NCBI RefSeq assembly: GCF_019303495.1
Contig: NZ_JAEVFI010000031.1
Location: 3,669-50,006, forward strand
Reading direction: 5' to 3'
Origin: Streptomyces sp. JJ66
GTDB lineage: Bacteria; Actinomycetota; Actinomycetes; Streptomycetales; Streptomycetaceae
DNA: 46,338 nt
In this document: in pieces, positions 25,188-34,015 of the stretch
Position numbering within the stretch: the stretch's first letter is position 1
Layout of the letters: the number at the start of each line of letters is the position of its first letter
Notes under the pieces: generated by a model
Database searches by the model: none
Seen by the model: only the letters and a program-made list of their open reading frames with translations
What the model was told of the DNA's origin: nothing
Made by a program: the position numbers and the translations under genes

Positions 25188-25946
25188 TCAGGCGTCAACC
25201 TTGGCCATGACCTCGTCGGAGACGTCGAAGTTGGCGAAGACGTTCTGCACGTCGTCGCTGTCCTCCAGGGCGTCGATCAGCTTGAAGATCTTCCTTGCCC
25301 CGTCTTCGTCCAGCTGCACCTGCATGGTGGGGACGAAGTTGGCGTCGGCGGAGTCGTAGTCGATCCCGGCCTCCTGGAGCGCGGTGCGCACCGCGACCAG
25401 GTCGGTGGCCTCGCTCAGTACCTCGAAGGACTCGCCGAGGTCGTTGACCTCCTCCACGCCCGCGTCCAGCACGGCACCGAGCACGTCGTCCTCGCTCAGA
25501 CCGCTGTCGCCCTTGGGGACGATGACGACGCCCTTGCGGTGGAACAGGTAGGCCACCGAGCCCGGGTCGGCCATGGAGCCGCCGTTGCGGGTCATCGCCA
25601 CGCGCACGTCGGACGCGGCGCGGTTGCGGTTGTCGGTCAGGCACTCGATGAGCACGGCGACGCCGTTGGGACCGTAGCCCTCGTACATGATCGTCTCGTA
25701 GTCGGCGCCGCCCGCTTCCAGCCCGGCGCCGCGCTTGACCGCGCTGTCGATGTTCTTGTTGGGAACCGACTGCTTCTTGGCCTTCTGGATGGCGTCGTAG
25801 AGCGTGGGGTTGCCGTCCGGGTCGGCGCCGCCCATGCGCGCCGCGACCTCGATGTTCTTGATCAGCTTGGCGAACAGCTTGCCGCGCTTGGCATCGATCA
25901 CGGCCTTCTTGTGCTTGGTGGTTGCCCACTTAGAGTGGCCGGACAC
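25188..25946 (-). CDS. YebC/PmpR family DNA-binding regulatory protein
   Basis: The 252-residue product is a full-length YebC family member, starting MSGHSKWATTKHKKAVIDAKRGK, with RNAFG-free core motifs GGADPDGNPTL, EGYGPNGVAVLIECLTDNRNR and MADPGSVAYLFHRKG. Family members act as transcription regulators or, as shown more recently for some, aid translation of difficult peptide sequences; which applies here is unknown. Start: GTG 25946 with AAGGAG eight bases upstream. It lies between pdxT and ruvC, the standard actinobacterial position. Confidence 0.94.
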   Translation of the reverse strand: MSGHSKWATTKHKKAVIDAKRGKLFAKLIKNIEVAARMGGADPDGNPTLYDAIQKAKKQSVPNKNIDSAVKRGAGLEAGGADYETIMYEGYGPNGVAVLIECLTDNRNRAASDVRVAMTRNGGSMADPGSVAYLFHRKGVVIVPKGDSGLSEDDVLGAVLDAGVEEVNDLGESFEVLSEATDLVAVRTALQEAGIDYDSADANFVPTMQVQLDEDGARKIFKLIDALEDSDDVQNVFANFDVSDEVMAKVDA

Positions 25947-26007
25947 AGCCTCGCTCCTTCGATGTCACCAACGGGTTACCAGTGCGGCCGATCCTACCGT
26001 CAGCGCG

Positions 26008-26598
26008 TCACGCCGCGGCGCGGACCATCTGGACGAACAGCTCGTGCACCCGGTGGTCGCCGGTGAGTTCGGGGTGGAAGGCCGTCGCGAGGAGGTTGCC
26101 CTGGCGGACCGCGACGGGGTGTCCGGCGTAGGCGGCGATGATCTCGGTGGCGGCGCCGGTGGACTCCACCCACGGCGCGCGGATGAAGACGCCCTCGACC
26201 GGGCCGCCGTCCACGCCGGTGACCTCGACGGCCGCCTCGAAGGACTCGTTCTGGCGGCCGAAGGCGTTGCGGCGCACGATCATGTCGATGCCGCCGATCG
26301 TCTCCTGGCCGGAGCGCGGGTCGAGGATCTTGTCGGCGAGCATGATCATGCCCGCGCAGGAGCCGTAGGCGGGCAGGCCCGCACGCACCCGGGCGCGCAG
26401 CGGCTCCAGCAGCCCGAAGACGCGGGCCAGCTTGTAGATGGTGGTGGACTCGCCGCCGGGGATGACCAGGCCCTCGACCTCGGCGAGCTCCTCGGGGCGG
26501 CGGACCTGGCGGGCGTCGGCACCCGCGGAAGCGAGCGCCGCCAGGTGCTCCCTGACGTCGCCCTGCAGGGCCAGGACACCGATGACGGGGTTGCTCAC
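26008..26598 (-). CDS. pdxT: pyridoxal 5'-phosphate synthase glutaminase subunit PdxT
   Basis: Class I glutaminase that supplies ammonia to PdxS. The 196-residue product has VIPGGESTTIYKL, the catalytic cysteine in YGSCAGMIMLAD, and the His/Glu pair in ATAFHPELTGDHRVH. Start: GTG 26598 with GAGGA five bases upstream, giving VSNPVIGVLALQGD; the longer frame is not supported. It follows pdxS after 127 bases and forms with it the two-subunit PLP synthase. Confidence 0.96.
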   Translation of the reverse strand: MSNPVIGVLALQGDVREHLAALASAGADARQVRRPEELAEVEGLVIPGGESTTIYKLARVFGLLEPLRARVRAGLPAYGSCAGMIMLADKILDPRSGQETIGGIDMIVRRNAFGRQNESFEAAVEVTGVDGGPVEGVFIRAPWVESTGAATEIIAAYAGHPVAVRQGNLLATAFHPELTGDHRVHELFVQMVRAAA

Positions 26599-26725
26599 GG
26601 ATTCCTCTTCGGCACGGGGGTGGCAGGCGGGACGTGGTGACCGGCGTGGCGGGCGGTCCAGCTCCCGCGCGGGGCCGGACCGCCGGGGCCACGCAGCACC
26701 ACGTGGCGCGGTTACGGGCGGGGTG

Positions 26726-27640
26726 TCACCAGCCGCGGCTGGCGTAGCGCTCCGCGTCCTCAAGGGTGTCGCAGTTGATGCCGACCATGGCCTCGCCCAG
26801 GTTGCGGGAGGCGTCGGCGATGATCTTCGGGTCGTCGAAGAAGGTGGTGGCCTTGACGATGGCGGCGGCGCGCTTGGCCGGGTCGCCGGACTTGAAGATG
26901 CCGGAGCCGACGAAGACGCCCTCGGCGCCGAGCTGGCGCATCAGCGCGGCGTCGGCCGGGGTGGCGACACCGCCGGCGGAGAACAGCACGACCGGCAGCT
27001 TGCCCAGCTCGGCCACCTCGGCGACCAGCTCGTAGGGGGCGCGCAGCTCCTTGGCGGCGGCGTACAGCTCGTGGTTGTCCAGGCCCTTCAGGCGGGCGAT
27101 CTCGCCCTTGATCTGGCGCATGTGGCGCACGGCCTCGACGACGTTGCCGGTGCCGGCCTCCCCCTTGGAGCGGATCATCGCCGCGCCCTCGGCGATACGG
27201 CGCAGAGCCTCGCCCAGGTTGGTGGCACCGCAGACGAACGGCGTGGTGAAGGCGAACTTGTCGCTGTGGTTGACCTCGTCGGCGGGGGTGAGGACCTCGG
27301 ACTCGTCGATGTAGTCCACCCCGAGGGCCTGGAGGACCTGCGCCTCGACGAAGTGGCCGATGCGGGACTTGGCCATCACCGGGATGGAGACGGCGTCGAT
27401 GATGCCCTCGATCATGTCCGGGTCGGACATGCGGGCGACACCGCCGTCCTTGCGGATGTCGGCCGGGACCCGCTCCAGGGCCATGACGGCGACGGCCCCG
27501 GCATCCTCGGCGATCTTCGCCTGCTCCGGCGTGACGACGTCCATGATCACGCCGCCCTTGAGCTGCTCGGCCATGCCGCGCTTGACCCGGGCGGTGCCGG
27601 TCTCGGGGGTCGGGGAAGTGCTGGGGGACGTGGTGGACAC
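26726..27640 (-). CDS. pdxS: pyridoxal 5'-phosphate synthase subunit PdxS
   Basis: Makes PLP from ribose 5-phosphate, glyceraldehyde 3-phosphate and ammonia. The 304-residue TIM barrel has VKRGMAEQLKGGVIMDV near the N-terminus, the Schiff-base lysine in IPVMAKSRIGHFVEAQ, and the second catalytic lysine in MIRSKGEAGTGNV. Start: GTG 27640 (VSTTSPSTS) has GAGGT six bases upstream and is preferred over GTG 27652. The upstream 240-base gap carries a 17-bp palindrome that may be an operator. Confidence 0.97.
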   Translation of the reverse strand: MSTTSPSTSPTPETGTARVKRGMAEQLKGGVIMDVVTPEQAKIAEDAGAVAVMALERVPADIRKDGGVARMSDPDMIEGIIDAVSIPVMAKSRIGHFVEAQVLQALGVDYIDESEVLTPADEVNHSDKFAFTTPFVCGATNLGEALRRIAEGAAMIRSKGEAGTGNVVEAVRHMRQIKGEIARLKGLDNHELYAAAKELRAPYELVAEVAELGKLPVVLFSAGGVATPADAALMRQLGAEGVFVGSGIFKSGDPAKRAAAIVKATTFFDDPKIIADASRNLGEAMVGINCDTLEDAERYASRGW

Positions 27641-27826
27641 GGTTGACCTCACTCGGCGGAAAGACGGACTACGACGAACTACACAACTGGGGCGCCAGGA
27701 GCGTCAGGAACGGGGAGAACCCCGGCACACACCGCAGTGGCGGCCGGGCGGGCCGCCGCGTTCCATCGTAGGCCCGTTCGGGACACCACCCGGACCGGCC
27801 ACGAAGGCCACTTCGACGACCGATCC

Positions 27827-27843
27827 TGCTCCATGATGGAGCA
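27827..27843. promoter_or_regulatory. palindromic operator candidate upstream of pdxS
   Basis: TGCTCCATGATGGAGCA is a perfect 8-bp inverted repeat around one central base, about 190 bases before the pdxS start and 41 bases beyond the LemA-like stop. A one-base loop cannot form as RNA, so a protein-binding site is more likely than a terminator. No regulator consensus is recognised. Confidence 0.45.
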
Positions 27844-27883
27844 AAGCGGACCGGATGGTGGCCGGGAAAGGTCCAATTCGCGG

Positions 27884-28576
27884 TCAGTGGCCCGCCCCGG
27901 CGCCGTCGCCCCGGCGCCCCGCGTCTCCTCCGGTTCCCTTCCCGTCGCGTTCGCGCTCGCCGCCGGGCGGTCCAGGGGGCTGACTCCGGGACGGGCCACC
28001 CGCGTCGGCGGGGGCCGGGGCGCCATGCGCGGTGGAGCGGTCCACCAGTGCGGCGGGGGGCTCGTCGTCCATCTCGAACGCCAGCGGGAACGGCGCATGA
28101 CCGGCCAGGCGCAGCCAGCGCACCGCGCGGTGCCGGCGCAGCGCGCGGGCGGCCCGCACGGCGTCGTTGTGGAACCGCCGGGCCATCGGCACCCGGCGCA
28201 CCGCCTCGGCCAGCTCCCCCACCGACTCCTCGCCGCCTGGCACCGCGCGCACCGCCTCCATCTGCCCGGGCTCACCGAGGACGGCCCGCAGCGCCTGGCT
28301 CAGTTCGCTCTCGGCCACCTCGCGCTGCTCCTCCGCCGCCAGCCGGGCGTCGTGCGCGCTCTGGTACAGCAGCATGGACGCGGCCGGGTCAAAGACCCCG
28401 GAGGTGGCCAGCTCCTGTGCCACGGACGCGCGCCGCAGCAGCTGGGCGTCCAGCGCGGCGCGGGCGGCGTCGATGCGGGCGTGCAGCCGGTCCAGCCGTC
28501 CGGCGGTCCAGCTCAGGTAGACGCCGGTGACCACCAGCGCCACGGTGATCCACAGGACCCAGGAAAGCGCACTCAC
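27884..28576 (-). CDS. LemA-like membrane protein
   Basis: The 230-residue product has one N-terminal transmembrane helix (WVLWITVALVVTGVYLSW), then a helical domain. Features typical of LemA are RLDRLHARIDAARAALDAQLLRRASVAQEL and VPMARRFHNDAVRAARA followed by a short FP-containing segment. A disordered Pro/Gly/charged tail follows. LemA function is unknown. Start: GTG 28576 (VSALSW); a TTG nine bases upstream is also in frame. No Shine-Dalgarno precedes GTG, but TAACGT ends eight bases before it, so the mRNA may be leaderless. The gene lies between pimA and pdxS. Confidence 0.7.
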   Translation of the reverse strand: MSALSWVLWITVALVVTGVYLSWTAGRLDRLHARIDAARAALDAQLLRRASVAQELATSGVFDPAASMLLYQSAHDARLAAEEQREVAESELSQALRAVLGEPGQMEAVRAVPGGEESVGELAEAVRRVPMARRFHNDAVRAARALRRHRAVRWLRLAGHAPFPLAFEMDDEPPAALVDRSTAHGAPAPADAGGPSRSQPPGPPGGERERDGKGTGGDAGRRGDGAGAGH

Positions 28577-28584
28577 AGGGCGCA

Positions 28585-28590
28585 ACGTTA
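28585..28590 (-). promoter_or_regulatory. -10 element for a leaderless LemA-like transcript
   Basis: TAACGT on the minus strand ends eight bases before GTG 28576, the right spacing for transcription to start at or beside the start codon. No Shine-Dalgarno sequence is present. Confidence 0.45.
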
Positions 28591-28693
28591 GCGGACCCCG
28601 TGCGGGCCGCTCCCGGGCGCTGCCCGCCGCCTGCCACCCCCTGCCCGCCCCGCCGCCCGGCTCGCCCGGCCAGCGGTCCGGCTCCGGCTCCGG

Positions 28694-29854
28694 CTACGGA
28701 CGTCCTGGGCGCAGGCGGTTCAGCGGACGCAGGCGCTCGTCGGCGGCCACCGTGGAGGCGCCCTCGGTGACCGTCTCGTAGACGGCGAGGATGTCGGCGG
28801 CCACCGTGCCCCAGTCGAAGCGCCGCACGTGGGCGGCGGCCAGCTCGCGCAGCTCGGTGCGCCGGGCGGCGTCCGCCAGCAGCCGCACCGCGGCCTCGGC
28901 GAGCGCGTCGGCGTCCCCGCCGGGGAACACCTCGCCCGCGGTGCCGCCGCCGAGCACCTGGACGAAGGCGTCCAGGTCGCTGGCCAGCACCGGCGCCCCC
29001 GCCGACATCGCCTCCACCAGGATGATCCCGAAGCTCTCGCCGCCGGTGTTGGGCGCCACGTAGACGTCCACGCTGCGCAGCAGCCGCGCCTTGTCCTCGT
29101 CGCTGACCATGCCGAGGAACTCCACCCGGTCCCGCAGGTGCGCCGGGAGCCCGGCCACGGCCTCCTGCTCGTCCCCGCGACCGGCCACCAGCAGCCGCGT
29201 GTGCGGACGGCGCTCCAGGATCGAGGGCAGCGCCCGCATGAGGACCGGCAGGCCCTTGCGCGGCTCGTCGATGCGGCCGATGAAGCCGATGGTTTCGCCC
29301 TGCCACTCGGCCTTCGGCTCGGCGTCGGCGAAGAAACCGACATCCACGCCGTTGGGAATGACGACGGCGTCCCCGCCCAGGTGCTCCACCAGCGTGCGCC
29401 GGGCGTACTCGCTGACCGCGATGCGGGCGCTGATCTTCTCCAGCGCGGGCTGCAGGATCGGGTACGCGGCGATCATGGCGCGCGAGCGCGGGTTGGAGGT
29501 GTGGAAGGTGGCGACGATCGGCCCGCGTGCGGCCCAGCAGGCCAGCAGCGTCAGTGAGGGCGCGGCGGGTTCGTGCACGTGCAGCACGTCGAAGTCGCCG
29601 TCGGCCAGCCAGCGGCGCACCCGGGCCGCGGAGAGCACGCCGAAGCTGAGCCGGGCCACCGAGCCGTTGTAGGGCACCGGCAGGGCGCGGCCCGCGGAGA
29701 CGACGTAGGGCGGCAGCGGCGTCTCGTCGTCGGCCGGGGCCAGCACGGAGACCTTATGGCCGAGCCGGATCAGGTGTTCGGCGCAGTCGCGGATGTGGAA
29801 CTGCACCCCGCCGGGCACGTCCCAGGCGTAGGGGCAGACGATGCCGATCCTCAC
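28694..29854 (-). CDS. pimA: phosphatidylinositol mannosyltransferase PimA-type
   Basis: GT4-family glycosyltransferase that adds the first mannose of phosphatidylinositol mannosides on the inner face of the membrane. The 386-residue product begins MRIGIVCPYAWDVPGGVQFHIRD with the GGV acceptor loop, has VIPNGVDVGFF and GFIGRIDEPRKGL, and the EX7E motif in NTGGESFGIILVEAMSAG. GTG 29854 overlaps the acyltransferase stop as GTGA. The pgsA-acyltransferase-pimA order is shared with Mycobacterium (Rv2612c-Rv2610c, from memory), which supports the assignment over other GT4 enzymes. Confidence 0.93.
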   Translation of the reverse strand: MRIGIVCPYAWDVPGGVQFHIRDCAEHLIRLGHKVSVLAPADDETPLPPYVVSAGRALPVPYNGSVARLSFGVLSAARVRRWLADGDFDVLHVHEPAAPSLTLLACWAARGPIVATFHTSNPRSRAMIAAYPILQPALEKISARIAVSEYARRTLVEHLGGDAVVIPNGVDVGFFADAEPKAEWQGETIGFIGRIDEPRKGLPVLMRALPSILERRPHTRLLVAGRGDEQEAVAGLPAHLRDRVEFLGMVSDEDKARLLRSVDVYVAPNTGGESFGIILVEAMSAGAPVLASDLDAFVQVLGGGTAGEVFPGGDADALAEAAVRLLADAARRTELRELAAAHVRRFDWGTVAADILAVYETVTEGASTVAADERLRPLNRLRPGRP

Positions 29855-30762
29855 CGCACGGACTCCGCTCCGTCACGCGCGGGCAGGTCGGCCAGCCACA
29901 GGCGCTGCAGCATGTGCCAGTCGGCGGGGTGCTCGGCGATCGCCCCGGCGAAGACGTCCGCGAGCGCCTGCGTCATGGCGGCGGCCTTCTCGCGCCGGCT
30001 GCCGCTCTCCGGCACCTCGATCGGGGGGTGGACGCGGGCCTTCATCACCGGCGTGTCGTCGAACCACAGGCTGGCTGGCAGCAGTGGGGCGCCGGTCTGC
30101 AGGGCGAGCAGCGCGGGGCCCGCGGGCATGCGCGTGGGCTCGCCGAAGAAGCTGACCTCCACCCCGGACGCCGACAGGTCGCGGTCGGCGACGAGGGCGA
30201 CCACGCCGCCCGCCCGCAGCCGCCGTGCCAGCACGCCGAAGGGGGTACCGCCGTCGTGCGGCAGCACCTCCATGCCCAGCGACTCCCGGTAGGCGACGAA
30301 CCGGTCGTACAGCGACTCCGGCTTGAGCCGCTCGGCGACGGTGGACAGCCGCACGCCGAGCTGCGTGGTGACCCAGGCGCCGGCGAGGTCCCAGTTGCCC
30401 AGGTGCGGCAGGGCCAGGACGACGCCCTGACCGCGTTCCACCGGCTCGGTCAGCCGGTGCACGTCGGTGATCTCCAGGCCCCAGGCGATGCGCTGCCGGT
30501 TCCACGTGGGCAGGCGGAAGGACTCCATCCAGTACCGCAGGTAGGAGCGCATACCGGCGTGCGTCAGGTCCGCGAGCTGCTGCGGTGAGGCGTGGGGCAC
30601 GACGCGGGCGAGGTTCGCCTCCAGCTGCCGCACCCCGGCGCCGCGCCGCTTCCAGGCGGTGTCGGCGATGCGCTGTCCGAGCCGTACCGCGACCGGTTCC
30701 GGCAGCCGCTTCACTCCCGCCCAGCCCAGCCCGTACAGGCCGTCGGTGAGCCGTTCCCTCAT
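29851..30762 (-). CDS. phosphatidylinositol mannoside acyltransferase
   Basis: Membrane-associated acyltransferase of the LpxL/HtrB type, here probably acylating the mannose of PIM1 or PIM2 (PatA role). The 303-residue product has the catalytic HX4D motif PHLGNWDLAG, RLRAGGVVALVADRDLSASGVEVSFFGEP and MPAGPALLALQTGAPLLPA. Start: ATG 30762 with AGGAAGAGG upstream overlaps the pgsA stop as ATGA; the frame is open further back inside pgsA but is not used. It lies between pgsA and pimA, which fixes the pathway. Confidence 0.92.
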   Translation of the reverse strand: MRERLTDGLYGLGWAGVKRLPEPVAVRLGQRIADTAWKRRGAGVRQLEANLARVVPHASPQQLADLTHAGMRSYLRYWMESFRLPTWNRQRIAWGLEITDVHRLTEPVERGQGVVLALPHLGNWDLAGAWVTTQLGVRLSTVAERLKPESLYDRFVAYRESLGMEVLPHDGGTPFGVLARRLRAGGVVALVADRDLSASGVEVSFFGEPTRMPAGPALLALQTGAPLLPASLWFDDTPVMKARVHPPIEVPESGSRREKAAAMTQALADVFAGAIAEHPADWHMLQRLWLADLPARDGAESVR

Positions 30763-31547
30763 GCGGGCCTCTTCCTCCCCTGTTCCGTGCCGCGCGGCCG
30801 GCCGGCGCGCGGTGTGCCGGTGCTCCCGGCGTCGGTGTCCCCGGCGGCGTCGCCACTCCCCGGCCCGGCGGACCCGGACGCCGCTGTGGCGTCGGCTGCG
30901 TCGCCGGCGTCGGCTGCGTCGGCTGCGGATGACTCCCGGCGCACCGTCACCACGCGCTGCACCAGCGTGACGGCGCTGCCCACCGCGACCACCCATAGGG
31001 CCACCGGCAGCAGCACCCCGATGTGGGGGACGCCGAAGGTGGTCTCGAAGCCTGCCAGGCCGGTCAGCACCAGCGTGATGACCAGCCGCTCGGCGCGCTC
31101 CACCAGCCCGTTGACGTTCACCGGCAGGCCGATGGACTCCCCGCGCGCCTTGGTGTAGGAGACCACCTGTCCGCTGGCCAGGCAGAAGATCGCCAGCGCG
31201 CACAGCAGCAGCGAGTTCCCCGCCCCGGCGAACCACAGCGCGAGCCCGCCGAAGACGGCGGCGTCGGCGACCCGGTCCAGGGTGGAGTCCAAGAACGCGC
31301 CCCAGCGGCTGGAGCGGCCCAGCTGCCGGGCCATGTTGCCGTCCACCAGGTCGGAGAAGACGAACAGCGTGATGGTGACAACGCCCCAGAAGAACTCCCC
31401 CAGCGGGAAGAACACCAGCGCTCCGGCGACCACGCCCGCGGTCCCGACCAGGGTGACGGCGTCCGGGCTCACCCCCAGGCGCAGCAGCAACGCGGCGAAC
31501 GGGGTCAGGACACGCGTGAAGAAAGCACGCGCGTACTTGTTCAGCAT
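30759..31547 (-). CDS. pgsA: CDP-alcohol phosphatidyltransferase (phosphatidylinositol phosphate synthase)
   Basis: Integral membrane enzyme that transfers a phosphatidyl group from CDP-diacylglycerol to inositol phosphate. The 262-residue product has about six helices and the complete CDP-alcohol motif: DLVDGNMAR, then G and D-x3-D in WGAFLDSTLDRVAD. The last 50 residues are a low-complexity Ala/Asp/Gly tail with a basic end. Start: ATG 31547; a weak GGGA precedes it. Context with acyltransferase and pimA points to the inositol phosphate substrate rather than glycerol phosphate. Confidence 0.92.
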   Translation of the reverse strand: MLNKYARAFFTRVLTPFAALLLRLGVSPDAVTLVGTAGVVAGALVFFPLGEFFWGVVTITLFVFSDLVDGNMARQLGRSSRWGAFLDSTLDRVADAAVFGGLALWFAGAGNSLLLCALAIFCLASGQVVSYTKARGESIGLPVNVNGLVERAERLVITLVLTGLAGFETTFGVPHIGVLLPVALWVVAVGSAVTLVQRVVTVRRESSAADAADAGDAADATAASGSAGPGSGDAAGDTDAGSTGTPRAGRPRGTEQGRKRPA

Positions 31548-31710
31548 GGCGGTCCCGGGGTCGGTGCGGGCGGTGGCGCTCCTTGCCACCGGCGGCCCCA
31601 TCGTAGCCAGCGCCGGGCGGACGTTACGGAGCGGTAGCGCGATCAGCGGCGGGCCGCGGCACCGGACCGCGCCGTATGGACGGGTGATGCCCGCGGTGCA
31701 AAGCTCGAAT

Positions 31711-31763
31711 GGAGGCATCCCTCCCAGCGGGGGTATCCCTCGCACGGAGGCATCCGAGGTCTC
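31711..31763 (+). repeat. three imperfect 17-18 bp direct repeats upstream of the EF-G-like gene
   Basis: GGAGGCATCC (31711), GGGGGTATCC (31729) and GGAGGCATCC (31746) begin three related units spaced 18 and 17 bases apart, two of them continuing CTC. They lie 50-100 bases before the EF-G-like start, within the 260-base divergent gap 31548-31807, which has no gene. They may be repeated regulator sites. Confidence 0.5.
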
Positions 31764-31807
31764 GCCGCGCACGGGCGGCCGGCCTTCGAGCGGTAAGGCG
31801 GGACGTC

Positions 31808-34015
31808 ATGGGCGACAAGTCGAACACTCCTCAGGGAGCCGCCGGCAGGGCTACGGCGGCCGACCGGCCCGCGGACCTGCGCAACGTGGTGCTGGTCGGC
31901 CCCAGCGGAGCGGGCAAGACCACTCTGGTGGAGGCGCTGGCCCTGGCCACCGGCGCGGTGCAGCGCGCGGGCCGGGTGGAGGACGGGGCGGCGGTCTCCG
32001 ACTACGACGAGATCGAGCACCGGCAGCACCGCTCGGTGCAGCTGTCCCTGGTGCCGCTCGGCTGGGACGGGGTGCGGATCAACGTGCTGGACACCCCCGG
32101 GTACGCCGACTTCGTCGGGGAGCTGCGGGCCGGTCTGCGGGCGGCGGACGCGGCCCTGTTCGTCGTCTCGGCCGCCGACGGGGTGGACGGCGGTACCCGG
32201 ATGATCTGGGAGGAGTGCGCGGCCGTCGGCATGCCGCGGGCCATTGTCGTCACCCACCTGGAGGCTGCGCGCGCGGACTTCGCGGAGATGACGGCCCGCT
32301 GCCAGGAGGCGTTCGGCGGTGACAACGCCGACGCCGTCCTCCCGCTGTACCTGCCGCTGTACGGGGCGGCCGGAGCCGACGGGCACTCCCCCGTCACCGG
32401 GCTGATCGGCCTGCTGTCGCAGCGCGTCTTCGAGTACGGCAGCGGTCAGCGGCAGGAGCGGGCGCCGGTGGCGGGCGAGGTGCCGCTGATCGCCGAGGCC
32501 CGCAACCGGCTCATTGAGGGCATCATCGCCGAGAGCGAGGACGAGACCCTGATGGACCGCTACCTCGGTGGCGAGGACATCGACGTGAAGACGCTCGTCG
32601 GGGACCTGGAGAAGGCCGTGGCCCGGGGCTGTTTCCACCCGGTGCTCGCCGCCGCCCCGGCCGCTCCCGAAGCCCGGCACGGCATCGGGACGCTGGAATT
32701 GCTGGAGCTGGTCACCGGCGGTTTCCCCACTCCGGAGGAACACCCGCTGCCGCCCGTCACCAGCCCGGAGAGCGCCCCGCGTCCGCCGCTGGCCTGTGAC
32801 CCGTCCGGCCCGCTGGTGGCCGAGGTGGTCAAGACCGCCTCCGACCCCTACGTCGGCCGGATATCGCTGGTGCGGGTCTTCTCCGGCACGCTGCGGCCGG
32901 ACATGACCGTGCACGTCTCCGGGCACGGGCTGGCCGACCGTGGCCACGAAGACCACGACGTGGACGAGCGGGTGGGCGCGCTGACCTCGCCGTTCGGCAA
33001 GCACCAGCGCACCCTGGCGCACGCCGTCGCCGGTGACCTGGCCTGCGTCGCCAAGCTCACCCGCGCCGAGACCGGCGACACCCTCTCGGCTAGGGACGAC
33101 CCGCTGCTGATGGCCCCGTGGGCGATGCCCGAGCCGCTGCTGCCCGTCGCCGTCGTCGCACACAGCAAGGCCGACGAGGACAAGCTGTCCCAGGGGCTGG
33201 CCCGCGTCGTCGCGGAGGACCCGACGATGCGGCTGGAGCACAACCCCGACACGCACCAGGTGGTGCTGTGGTGCATGGGCGAAGCGCACCGCGACGTCGT
33301 GCTGGAGCGGCTGCGCACCCGGTACGGGGTGCGGGTGGACACCGAGCCGCACCGCATCGCGCTGCGCGAGACCTTCGCCGCGCCCGCCGCTGGCCGCGGA
33401 CGCCACGTCAAGCAGTCCGGCGGCCACGGCCAGTTCGCGATCTGCGAGATCAGCGTCGAACCGCTGCCGGTGGGTTCGGGCATCGAGTTCGCCGACCAGG
33501 TGGTGGGCGGCGCGGTACCCCGGCAGTTCATCCCGTCGGTGGAGAAGGGCGTGCGCGCGCAGGCCGCCAAGGGCGTGGCGAGCGGTAACCCGCTGGTGGA
33601 CGTGCGAGTGACACTGCTGGACGGCAAGGCACACTCGGTGGACTCCTCCGACGCCGCCTTCCAGACCGCCGGCGCACTCGCCCTGCGCGAGGCGGCGGCC
33701 GGGGCGCCGGTGCACCTGCTGGAGCCGGTGGCGGCGGTGAGCGTACAGGTACCCGACGAGTACGTCGGGACGGTGATGAGCGACCTGTCCGCCCGGCGCG
33801 GCCGCGTGCTGGGCACCGAGCAGGGCGACGGAGCGACGACGCTGGTTCGGGCGGAGATCCCGGAGCTGGAGATCAGCCGCTACGCGGTGGACCTGCGCTC
33901 GCTCTCCCACGGCACCGGACGCTTCACCCGCGCCTACGCCCGCCACGAGCCGATGCCACACCAGGTAGCGGAGCGGATGGGTACAGCGGAGCGGGTGAGT
34001 ACGCGGAGTGGGTGA
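31808..34015 (+). CDS. elongation factor G-like protein (EF-G2/FusA2 type)
   Basis: A 735-residue five-domain translational GTPase paralogue. The P-loop GPSGAGKT (31-38) is intact. The switch II motif reads DTPGYADF (95-102), with Y99 where EF-G and EF-Tu have the catalytic histidine. The G4 motif reads THLE (149-152) instead of NKxD. The switch I segment lacks the RGITI of EF-G (HRSVQLS instead). Later domains are full length (GGHGQFAICEISVEPLP, VPDEYVGTVMSDLSARRGRVLG). Mycobacterial FusA2 also has the tyrosine; its G4 is TKLD as I recall it. Start: ATG 31808 after AAGGCGGGA. It sits on the plus strand in a minus-strand block, and an 18-bp repeat crosses its 3' end. It is unlikely to replace EF-G; its real role is unknown. 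Confidence 0.9.
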   Translation: MGDKSNTPQGAAGRATAADRPADLRNVVLVGPSGAGKTTLVEALALATGAVQRAGRVEDGAAVSDYDEIEHRQHRSVQLSLVPLGWDGVRINVLDTPGYADFVGELRAGLRAADAALFVVSAADGVDGGTRMIWEECAAVGMPRAIVVTHLEAARADFAEMTARCQEAFGGDNADAVLPLYLPLYGAAGADGHSPVTGLIGLLSQRVFEYGSGQRQERAPVAGEVPLIAEARNRLIEGIIAESEDETLMDRYLGGEDIDVKTLVGDLEKAVARGCFHPVLAAAPAAPEARHGIGTLELLELVTGGFPTPEEHPLPPVTSPESAPRPPLACDPSGPLVAEVVKTASDPYVGRISLVRVFSGTLRPDMTVHVSGHGLADRGHEDHDVDERVGALTSPFGKHQRTLAHAVAGDLACVAKLTRAETGDTLSARDDPLLMAPWAMPEPLLPVAVVAHSKADEDKLSQGLARVVAEDPTMRLEHNPDTHQVVLWCMGEAHRDVVLERLRTRYGVRVDTEPHRIALRETFAAPAAGRGRHVKQSGGHGQFAICEISVEPLPVGSGIEFADQVVGGAVPRQFIPSVEKGVRAQAAKGVASGNPLVDVRVTLLDGKAHSVDSSDAAFQTAGALALREAAAGAPVHLLEPVAAVSVQVPDEYVGTVMSDLSARRGRVLGTEQGDGATTLVRAEIPELEISRYAVDLRSLSHGTGRFTRAYARHEPMPHQVAERMGTAERVSTRSG

